Part shown: positions 1 through 5,928 of the stretch, one piece after another
Numbering within the stretch: position 1 is the stretch's first letter
How the letters are laid out: each line of letters opens with the position of its first letter
Assembly: GCA_002353215.1 (NCBI GenBank)
Contig: DEJD01000070.1
Location: forward strand, 1-7,648
DNA length: 7,648 bases
Origin: Prevotellaceae bacterium UBA2757
Lineage (GTDB): Bacteria; Bacteroidota; Bacteroidia; Bacteroidales; Bacteroidaceae
Direction: 5' to 3'
The notes under the pieces: model-generated
The model's database searches: none
What the model saw: the letters and a program-made list of their open reading frames with translations, nothing else
What the model was told of the DNA's origin: nothing
Program-made: the position numbers and the translations under genes

Positions 1-321
1 CCTCGAGACATTCATCCAGTTCTGCATGGTTATGCAGTAGCTTGGGGATTGATTTGCGAACTCTATCTATCGTGTATCAAGACAGGTTTTCCTACAGATA
101 CAATGCGCCAAACTGTGCAGTTTATAAAAGAATCGTACGGTACTTTGGCTATAACCTGTGACGACTACCCGCAACTCTTCGAACTGATGACTCACGACAA
201 GAAGAACACAGCGGGCACAATCAACTTCACACTTCTGGGCGGAATAGGTGACATACGTATAAACCAGACTGCTACCAAAGAAGAAATCTACGAAATGTTA
301 GACTTCTTCCGAGAAGGATAA
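1..321 (+). CDS. aroB: 3-dehydroquinate synthase, C-terminal 106 residues (5' end outside window)
   Basis: AroB converts DAHP to 3-dehydroquinate, the second step of the cytoplasmic shikimate pathway, using NAD and a divalent metal. The frame is open from base 1, so the gene begins upstream; a TTG at 49 could be mistaken for a start, but the conserved HGYAVAWG motif lies before it at residues 9-16 of the fragment. The histidine of HG is a metal ligand in characterised AroB enzymes. Further on are HDKKN (residues 65-69), typical of the C-terminal helical domain, and the closing pattern INFTLLGGIGDIRIN. The gene ends with TAA at 319-321 and converges on the GH97 gene, with a shared hairpin terminator between them. 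What is visible looks intact; family assignment is secure from these motifs, but nothing can be said about the NAD-binding half. Confidence 0.93.
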   Translation, partial: PRDIHPVLHGYAVAWGLICELYLSCIKTGFPTDTMRQTVQFIKESYGTLAITCDDYPQLFELMTHDKKNTAGTINFTLLGGIGDIRINQTATKEEIYEMLDFFREG

Positions 322-323
322 CA

Positions 324-347
324 GACAACGAAAACGACAACGAAAAC
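324..347. repeat. 12-bp direct tandem repeat, two perfect copies
   Basis: The unit gacaacgaaaac occurs twice head to tail (324-335 and 336-347), followed by a decayed third copy beginning gataaagaaaa. It lies between the aroB stop codon and the terminator hairpin. On the minus strand this stretch follows the hairpin and contributes to the T-rich tail. A simple slippage origin is the most economical reading. Confidence 0.85.
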
Positions 348-357
348 GATAAAGAAA

Positions 358-390
358 AATTAAGGCTCCGGAATTTCCGAAGCCTTAATT
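358..390. terminator. Bidirectional hairpin terminator between aroB and the GH97 gene
   Basis: A 15-bp stem closes on a 3-nt loop: 10 bp (aattaaggct / agccttaatt), one non-canonical position (C368 opposite A380), then 4 bp. Downstream on + is the A/T-rich attattatcatttt; downstream on - is ttttctttatcg. The GH97 stop codon (TGA, 397-395) lies just before the hairpin on the minus strand, so it is placed as that gene's terminator and also serves aroB. Position 368/380 is a C-A mismatch in a plus transcript but a U-G wobble in a minus transcript. Confidence 0.88.
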
Positions 391-394
391 ATTA

Positions 395-2434
395 TCATTT
401 TACGATAACGAAACCACCTTGGTCCGCCATAGATACTTTCACCTTAGCCGGATTACTGATTTTCATCTCCGACTTTTGAGGTTCGCGATTTCTCAGATTA
501 TCGCTATAAAGAGTAGCGGCAGTTCCCTTAGTTAGCATAGGGAGCGAGAGGGTAAGGTTAAGAGTCTTGCCTGTTGCATTATTTCCTGCTATATACCAAG
601 TTTGTCCACTTCGACGAGCAAGAACACAATACTTTCCAGGATAACCATCTACGAAAACGGTCTCATCCCAAACTGTTGGAACTTGCTTAAGGAAGTCCAT
701 ACTAAGAAGTGGTGCAATAGCTCCAGGTGCGTTGAAATCATAGTTTTTATCTGGGGCAATCGAGGGATTCAGGTTTTCAGGAGTAATAGCGAAATTCTGA
801 ATAGGATTCTGGAAGAGGACAGTTGTAGCCAGTTCGTGGCAGTCAGTAGTCTTACGGGTATTTCCACCTTTGTTTCCACGATGAATATGACGGTTCATGA
901 AACAGCCTCCAAACTCCATACTTGCCACTGTGTTACGACAGAATGGGTGGAGTGCGGTATTCTGAGCCTCAACATCACAGAAATGCTGGTCGAAGTAAAG
1001 GTTTTCACTTGCCAACACAGCCTCACTACCCACATAGTTAGGATACATTCGTTCCCAACCACGTGGAAGTGTACATCCGTGGAAGATAACCATAAGTCCA
1101 AAGTCGTCAGCATCGCTCAGAATCTGTTCGTATATACGCATAGTTTCCTGTTTATCGCCACCGAAGAAATCAACTTTAATTCCCTTCACACCGATTTCCT
1201 GCATCCACTTCATATATTGCTTACGTGCAATGGCATCGCACATAACATTGATAGGACTCTGAGTAATGTCGTTCCACCAACCGCTTGAACTATACCAAAG
1301 GAAGACTTCAACACCTTGGGAACGAGCATATCGAACGAGGTCAGCTGTACCATCAATACCCATATTAACATCCCATCCTGCATCAACTAAGGTATAAGGA
1401 TATCCCATAGCCTTTGCTAAATCGACATATTGGCGCAGATCAGGAGTACAGATTGCATCATCTTGCCACACAATCCACGACCAAGTGCTCTTACCGTATT
1501 TATAATTATGTGCAGATTTGAATCGAGGTTCAACAAAGTCCCAAGCGACAGTTGTTTCAACGATTGGCTTCAAATTATCAGCGATGGTAATGGTGCGCCA
1601 AGGAGTTTTTCCTGGCAGTGCGAAAGCCGGTTCTGGAGTGCCGTTTCCATTATTCTCCTCAACCATAGGGAATTCAACTGTGTAAAGTCCGTCGCCCTTC
1701 ATGTCTGACAAACGGCAAGCGCAGTAGCGGCTATCATTGCCTGTTTCTGAGATAAGCACCCATCCTTCCTTGCCTGCAACACCAGGATTCAAGTGGAACA
1801 GACATGGGAAAGTATAGCCATGACCATACTTAGAACGAGTCTGCATTGGTTCATCGAATAAGTATTCCTCCTCATAACTTGGTTTAGACCCTTTCCAACC
1901 AATCATTGCATCAGACTGTGGAGAGAGAAAAGTCTTTGTTCCGGCAGGAAGGTCGAAGCCTGTAGCCTCTTTCATAATACGAATTGAGTACTTCTGTCCG
2001 TTTTTCTTATCTTTGAGATTCGGAATACGATATCGGAAAGCCACATCGTTGTTGCTTACCATAAACTCCACCTCGAAGCGGTGTCCTTGTTTGTTTTTCA
2101 AGGTAACTACAAGTTGGTTGGCATTTACATGGACATTGCTTTTCTTGATAGTAGGCACAGAATAATCGTATTCTACATGCTCAACAGCAGATTTTTCAAA
2201 GGTAATATTCTGGGTGAAATCACCTACATTAGCCACGAATCCAAGTGGAGAATTCTCTATAACTTTATTACCGATGAAATCGACTGAATATATAGGTTTA
2301 TCAGCGATAAAATCGAAACACACCTTTAGTCGTGAATCGGGACTGGAAACGGTAGCAACTGGTTCCGCAAAAGCAGTTATCACACAAAGAAAAAGACATG
2401 TTAAAACAGAAGTCGTTAAACGCATAGTTTTCAT
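395..2434 (-). CDS. Secreted glycoside hydrolase family 97, retaining type (alpha-galactosidase-like)
   Basis: This is a 679-residue GH97 enzyme that removes terminal sugars from oligosaccharides, probably in the periplasm. Residues 1-23 form a signal peptide (basic start, hydrophobic core about 8-20, cleavage likely after AFA); no lipobox is evident. A beta-rich N-terminal domain (about 25-290) precedes the catalytic barrel (about 300-570) and a C-terminal beta domain. In the barrel, VDFF places Asp422 where retaining GH97 enzymes have the nucleophile, and Glu477 lies 55 residues on, the same spacing as Asp415/Glu470 in BtGal97b (BT1871) as I recall it. Glu471 matches a calcium-binding glutamate of SusB. 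The position of the SusB base Glu508 is Gly453, arguing against the inverting alpha-glucosidase mechanism. Substrate could be an alpha-galactoside or beta-L-arabinopyranoside. I chose the ATG at 2434, 13 nt after the nrnA stop; an in-frame ATG at 2467 would overlap nrnA and add 11 residues before the signal peptide. ATG 2425 is another possibility. Confidence 0.92.
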   Translation of the reverse strand: MKTMRLTTSVLTCLFLCVITAFAEPVATVSSPDSRLKVCFDFIADKPIYSVDFIGNKVIENSPLGFVANVGDFTQNITFEKSAVEHVEYDYSVPTIKKSNVHVNANQLVVTLKNKQGHRFEVEFMVSNNDVAFRYRIPNLKDKKNGQKYSIRIMKEATGFDLPAGTKTFLSPQSDAMIGWKGSKPSYEEEYLFDEPMQTRSKYGHGYTFPCLFHLNPGVAGKEGWVLISETGNDSRYCACRLSDMKGDGLYTVEFPMVEENNGNGTPEPAFALPGKTPWRTITIADNLKPIVETTVAWDFVEPRFKSAHNYKYGKSTWSWIVWQDDAICTPDLRQYVDLAKAMGYPYTLVDAGWDVNMGIDGTADLVRYARSQGVEVFLWYSSSGWWNDITQSPINVMCDAIARKQYMKWMQEIGVKGIKVDFFGGDKQETMRIYEQILSDADDFGLMVIFHGCTLPRGWERMYPNYVGSEAVLASENLYFDQHFCDVEAQNTALHPFCRNTVASMEFGGCFMNRHIHRGNKGGNTRKTTDCHELATTVLFQNPIQNFAITPENLNPSIAPDKNYDFNAPGAIAPLLSMDFLKQVPTVWDETVFVDGYPGKYCVLARRSGQTWYIAGNNATGKTLNLTLSLPMLTKGTAATLYSDNLRNREPQKSEMKISNPAKVKVSMADQGGFVIVK

Positions 2435-2447
2435 AGTATATATTATT

Positions 2448-3548
2448 TTATTTGTTAGTACCTTCATTCACTTCTTCGACAGAAGAATTTAGCTCATTGG
2501 GGGCAGCAAGCACGTTACGGAAAGCTTCGATAGCAGCCTTCGCCTTTTCTATAGCCTCGTCCATTGTGCAGTTTTCAAGTTTTCCACCTGCAGCATTGAA
2601 ATGTCCGCCTCCGTTGAAGAACTGTTCTGCCATATCACGGGCAGACACATCATCATAGGAACGAATCGACACCCAGATTATAGGGTGTTCCAGGTCTTCA
2701 CGCAAGGAGATAGAGAGTTTATGTCCGCGAATCTGCAGCGGCATATTCACTACCCCTTCCATATCACCCTTAAGATACTTGAAACGTTTCAATTCATCTG
2801 CTGTAAGACTATATATCGAAGCATGATAATCTGGCAGAACGAGCAGTTTTTCATATAGAACATAACCCATAAGTCTAAAACGCTCAGCAGTGAAATTATT
2901 GTTGATACTTCGAACTATACGGTCCTTGTCAATACCTTTTCGCAGTAATTCTGCAATAACATTGAACACGTCAGGATCGTTGCTATTGTATGAGAAACCG
3001 CCTGTATCAGTGTACATGCCTGCATAAAGGTCTTCTGCAGCCGCTTTCGTTAGTTGAGACACCTGATCGATAGCAATAAACATACGGAAAAGGAGTTCAC
3101 ATGTACTGCTGCATTCCGGGAACGACAGAAGCATGTCGGCCAGTTTCTTGTCGGGATTCATGTGATGGTCGATAACGATTTTCTTTGCACGTCGCAAGCC
3201 CTTCACTACTCTGCCCATTTCATCGCCAAGTCGGGATGCTTCACAGAGGTCAAGCACAACGATGAGATCAGCCATATTCAGCAGATTATACGACAAAGCC
3301 TTTTGTTTTTCAAATAGCACGATTTGATCGGAACCATTCATCCACTTCAGAAAATCGGGAAAGAAATTAGGAACGATAACCGTAGCCTGCTTACCCTTCT
3401 TTTTCAGATACTCCCACATAGCCAGAGCAGAACCAATTGCGTCACCGTCAGGCGAGTAATGAGTAACTACCACAACATTCTTGCATTGGTCAAGCATTCG
3501 GCGCACTTCCACTGCATCTTGAGCTGAAATCTTTGTTTTTATTGCCAT
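2448..3548 (-). CDS. nrnA: DHH/DHHA1 phosphoesterase, NrnA-like (nano-RNase / pAp phosphatase)
   Basis: This 366-residue cytoplasmic protein has the full DHH-superfamily signature. The family degrades 2-5 nt RNA left by other RNases and, in many members, dephosphorylates 3'-phosphoadenosine 5'-phosphate. Motifs in order: THYSPDGDAIGS (29-40; His30, Asp34, Asp36, metal ligands), VVLD (Asp100), the name-giving IDHH (126-129), and YTDTGGFSY (179-187; Asp181). The C-terminal DHHA1 domain carries the nucleic-acid-binding GGGHFNAAGG (313-322). A poorly conserved acidic tail (about 350-366) closes the protein. The length fits the family, slightly long because of the tail. The start at 3548 leaves a leader of roughly 12-15 nt behind a good Bacteroidetes-type promoter. 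It is the first gene of a likely two-gene transcript with the GH97 gene (13-nt gap). Exact substrate preference (RNA, pAp or c-di-AMP products) cannot be read from the sequence. Confidence 0.92.
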   Translation of the reverse strand: MAIKTKISAQDAVEVRRMLDQCKNVVVVTHYSPDGDAIGSALAMWEYLKKKGKQATVIVPNFFPDFLKWMNGSDQIVLFEKQKALSYNLLNMADLIVVLDLCEASRLGDEMGRVVKGLRRAKKIVIDHHMNPDKKLADMLLSFPECSSTCELLFRMFIAIDQVSQLTKAAAEDLYAGMYTDTGGFSYNSNDPDVFNVIAELLRKGIDKDRIVRSINNNFTAERFRLMGYVLYEKLLVLPDYHASIYSLTADELKRFKYLKGDMEGVVNMPLQIRGHKLSISLREDLEHPIIWVSIRSYDDVSARDMAEQFFNGGGHFNAAGGKLENCTMDEAIEKAKAAIEAFRNVLAAPNELNSSVEEVNEGTNK

Positions 3549-3566
3549 CTTTCAGAGAAATATGCG

Positions 3567-3597
3567 CGAAGGTACGACTAATTCTTCATAAAACAAA
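3567..3597 (-). promoter_or_regulatory. Bacteroidetes-type promoter of nrnA-GH97
   Basis: Read on the minus strand, TTTG (3597-3594) is followed after 19 nt by TACCTTCG (3574-3567). This fits the Bacteroides sigma-ABfr consensus TTTG / about 19-21 nt / TAnnTTTG with one mismatch in the -7 box. Transcription would start near 3560-3563, giving a leader of about 12-15 nt. The -33 element lies at the edge of an A/T homopolymer run (3595-3604). Confidence 0.65.
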
Positions 3598-3684
3598 AAA
3601 AAAATTAAAAGTACTACCAAGCCATTTATTTTGAACACATTATTAAAATATATGAATTTTATACGAGATTAGGGGGGAAATGAC

Positions 3685-3692
3685 TATCTTTG
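3685..3692 (+). promoter_or_regulatory. -7 box of the promoter for the coiled-coil/rpe/lipoprotein/glmM cluster
   Basis: TATCTTTG is a perfect match to the Bacteroidetes -7 consensus TAnnTTTG. No exact TTTG stands 19-21 nt upstream; the best -33 candidate is the T-run ending near 3660, so the upstream element is weak. Transcription would begin about 3696-3699, which leaves a leader of about 14-17 nt before the ATG at 3713 and excludes the in-frame ATG at 3680 as a start from this promoter. Confidence 0.7.
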
Positions 3693-3712
3693 CAGCAAAA
3701 TTTACAAATGAT

Positions 3713-4582
3713 ATGAAAAAGCAATACATCATCTTTGGAGTAGTGATAGCGCTGCTGATAGCCGCTTTGGGCTACGTTGCATATATGTTGCAGGCACAGA
3801 AGAGCGCAAACGCAGAACTGCAGGAACTGGCAGAACTGGATAAGCAGGAAATGGAGGATCAGTACAGACAATTCGACATACAATATGGCGAATTGCAGAA
3901 ACAGCTGAAGAATGATTCTCTCATCGCTCAGATAGAAGAGGAGCGCCGCCACACACAGGAACTTCTGGAGGAGCTGCAACGTACAAAGGCTACCGATGCA
4001 GCTGAGATAACCAGATTGAAGAAGGAGATTTCTTCGCTGCGAAAGGTGTTGCAGAGCTACATCATGCAGGTGGATTCGCTTAACCGCTTGAACGAGACTC
4101 TCGTTGCCGAAAATACGGAGATGAAAGAAAAGGTTGTGGAGCAGAATACACAGATCTCGAATCTGAGAACTGAAGCCTCAACCTTGAAGGACAAAGTAGA
4201 TATAGCTGCACAGTTGGATGCAACAGGTTTTTGGGTGACACCAAAGAACAAGCGCAGCAAGGACGAGAAGAAGGCTAAGAACGTGAAGAAGCTGGCTTTC
4301 GGTTTTACAATTGTAAAGAACGTAACTGCCAAAAACGGAGAACGCGTCATCTATGCCCGCATTCTGAAGCCAGACAATTCCGTACTCGGAAATAAGGGCA
4401 CTTTCGACTACGAAAACACATCACTCGAATATACCGAGAAGAAATACATCGATTACAATGGCGAAGAACAGGCCATTACTATGTATAGTGACGTTGAGGA
4501 ATTCATCGGAGAAGGCACATACAAGGTGTTTATCTTCTGCGACAAACAGATGATTGGACAAACTTCTTTCACACTGAAATAA
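3713..4582 (+). CDS. Membrane-anchored coiled-coil protein, function unknown
   Basis: I do not recognise a characterised family. From the ATG at 3713 the protein has 289 residues: a short basic start (MKKQ), one hydrophobic helix (about 5-25), a long heptad-rich region (about 30-168) full of E, K, Q and L suggesting a coiled coil, then a lysine-rich linker (about 177-193) and a C-terminal domain (about 194-289) with alternating hydrophobic strands such as KLAFGFTIV and YKVFIFC. The charge pattern predicts N-in, with the coiled coil and C-terminal domain in the periplasm. The C-terminal domain looks like a compact beta sandwich, but that is inference. An in-frame ATG at 3680 would add 11 residues, but it precedes the -7 box and would put charged residues before the helix. 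It is the first gene of a cluster with rpe (15-nt gap), the lipoprotein and glmM; a structural or scaffolding envelope role is possible but not shown. Confidence 0.85.
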   Translation: MKKQYIIFGVVIALLIAALGYVAYMLQAQKSANAELQELAELDKQEMEDQYRQFDIQYGELQKQLKNDSLIAQIEEERRHTQELLEELQRTKATDAAEITRLKKEISSLRKVLQSYIMQVDSLNRLNETLVAENTEMKEKVVEQNTQISNLRTEASTLKDKVDIAAQLDATGFWVTPKNKRSKDEKKAKNVKKLAFGFTIVKNVTAKNGERVIYARILKPDNSVLGNKGTFDYENTSLEYTEKKYIDYNGEEQAITMYSDVEEFIGEGTYKVFIFCDKQMIGQTSFTLK

Positions 4583-4597
4583 AAAACACATAATTAT

Positions 4598-5242
4598 ATG
4601 TTAGTTTCACCATCGCTGCTGGCCGCCGACTTTGCAAACCTGCAGAAAGACATAGAAATGATAAACCGCTCAGATGCCGATTGGTTGCATCTTGACGTGA
4701 TGGACGGAGTGTTCGTACCTAATATCAGTTTCGGATTTCCAGTACTTGAAGCAGTAGCAAAGTACTGCAAGAAGCCGCTCGACGTACACCTGATGATTGT
4801 CGAACCAGAGAAGTTCATCAAGCAAGTACAGGCACTTGGAGCATACATGATGAACGTACACTACGAGGCTTGCCGCCATTTGCATCGCACCATTGCTGAG
4901 ATACATGAGGCAGGCATGAAGGCTGCTGTAACACTGAATCCGCACACGCCTGTATGCCTTCTTGAGGATATCATCAGAGACATCGACATGGTACTTATCA
5001 TGACGGTAAACCCAGGTTTCGGAGGACAGGCATTCATAGAGCACTCACTCGACAAAGTCCGCATGCTCAAGGAGATGATACAGCGTACTGGCTCAAAAGC
5101 GCTCATAGAGGTTGACGGAGGAGTGAACGGAAAGACAGCCCCAAGACTTGCAGAAGCAGGCGTGGATGTACTGGTTGCAGGCAGCTATGTTTTCGGAGCA
5201 GAACAACCCGAAGAGCGAATCAAAACACTGAAGAATCTATGA
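4598..5242 (+). CDS. rpe: Ribulose-phosphate 3-epimerase
   Basis: Rpe interconverts D-ribulose 5-phosphate and D-xylulose 5-phosphate in the cytoplasmic pentose-phosphate pathway. The 214-residue TIM-barrel protein is of normal length and has every signature expected: VSPSLLAADF near the N-terminus, LHLDVMDGVFVPN (30-42) with His31 and Asp33, LDVHLMI (61-67) with His64, the phosphate-loop element NPGFGGQ (138-144), VDGGVN (172-177) with Asp173, and the final phosphate-binding AGS (194-196). His31, Asp33, His64 and Asp173 are the metal and catalytic residues in characterised Rpe enzymes, and all are present. The start ATG follows the upstream stop by 15 nt in an A-rich leader. The stop TGA overlaps the ATG of the lipoprotein gene as ATGA at 5239-5242, which implies translational coupling. 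No defects are seen. Confidence 0.97.
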   Translation: MLVSPSLLAADFANLQKDIEMINRSDADWLHLDVMDGVFVPNISFGFPVLEAVAKYCKKPLDVHLMIVEPEKFIKQVQALGAYMMNVHYEACRHLHRTIAEIHEAGMKAAVTLNPHTPVCLLEDIIRDIDMVLIMTVNPGFGGQAFIEHSLDKVRMLKEMIQRTGSKALIEVDGGVNGKTAPRLAEAGVDVLVAGSYVFGAEQPEERIKTLKNL

Positions 5243-5916
5243 AATTGAAATTATATACATTTTTATCAGTAATTATTATGGTAGCGTCTCTTTCGTCGTG
5301 TAAAAACGGTGAAACGTACGCAAAGATGAAAGAAAAGGAACGCGACGCTATTGACCGTTTCATATCTTCAAACAAATTCGTAGGTAATATCAACGTAATC
5401 AGCGAAGAGACATTCAAGAGTCAGGGAGAGACGACTAACGTAAACAATCACGAGTTTGTACGTTTCAACTCTGATGGTATCTATTTGCAGATAGTTCGCA
5501 AAGGTTCCGGACAGACAATGATTGAAATGGCAAAGGAACAACCCGACAGTACAATCACCAAGACTATCTGTTGCCGATTCTTTGAATACGACATACAGAA
5601 CGGCGACACTACCTGTTCGAACATCTACCAGACACAGAACGCTTTCGTAGATAAGATGCAGTGCACATATACCCGACTGGGACGCAGTTACACAGCATCG
5701 TTTACAGAAGGCAGAATGAAAACATTCTATGCATCATCGTCTGTTGTGCCGAAGGGCTGGTTGAAACCCCTCGACTACATCCGTCTGGCAAAGACTGAGG
5801 GAGCAGGCGAAGTGGCAAAGGTACGTGTAATCGTTCCGCACTCATCCGGAACAGCTAATGCAGGTACCTATGTAAAGCCATTCTATTACGAAATTACATA
5901 TCAATTAGGAAAATAA
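5239..5916 (+). CDS. FKBP-like lipoprotein (DUF4827-type), function unknown
   Basis: The 225-residue product starts with a lipoprotein signal: basic MKLK, a hydrophobic stretch, then the lipobox LSSC with Cys21 as the acylated residue. Residues after Cys21 (KNGE) lack an acidic cluster like the Bacteroidetes surface-export signal, so a periplasm-facing location is more likely than the cell surface. The last third resembles the FKBP prolyl-isomerase pattern: VPKGWLKPL (170-178), KVRVIVPHSSG (194-204), and PFYYEITYQL at the end. The fold is inferred; isomerase activity is not, because many such lipoproteins have lost the active site. It resembles the DUF4827 family, recalled as a Bacteroidetes lipoprotein family, often beside glmM. 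The start overlaps the rpe stop by 4 nt, and glmM follows after 12 nt, so it is firmly inside this transcript. Two adjacent cysteines (111-112) and two further ones (126, 142) could form periplasmic disulfides. Confidence 0.85.
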   Translation: MKLKLYTFLSVIIMVASLSSCKNGETYAKMKEKERDAIDRFISSNKFVGNINVISEETFKSQGETTNVNNHEFVRFNSDGIYLQIVRKGSGQTMIEMAKEQPDSTITKTICCRFFEYDIQNGDTTCSNIYQTQNAFVDKMQCTYTRLGRSYTASFTEGRMKTFYASSSVVPKGWLKPLDYIRLAKTEGAGEVAKVRVIVPHSSGTANAGTYVKPFYYEITYQLGK

Positions 5917-5928
5917 AAAAAACATAAT

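Noticed and set aside
602..1288. A 228-codon open frame on + lying inside the GH97 gene
   Set aside because: It is antisense to the catalytic core, which contains intact GH97 active-site motifs on the minus strand. The product shows no recognisable domain and there is no promoter or leader before it.
2435..2467. ATG at 2467 as the start of the GH97 gene, overlapping nrnA
   Set aside because: It would place charged and polar residues (MKVLTNK) ahead of a complete signal peptide that already starts at 2434. The 13-nt spacing from the nrnA stop is a normal gap.
3592..3608. A-run as a translational slippage (recoding) site
   Set aside because: It lies outside any coding region, upstream of both divergent starts, so no frame change is possible.
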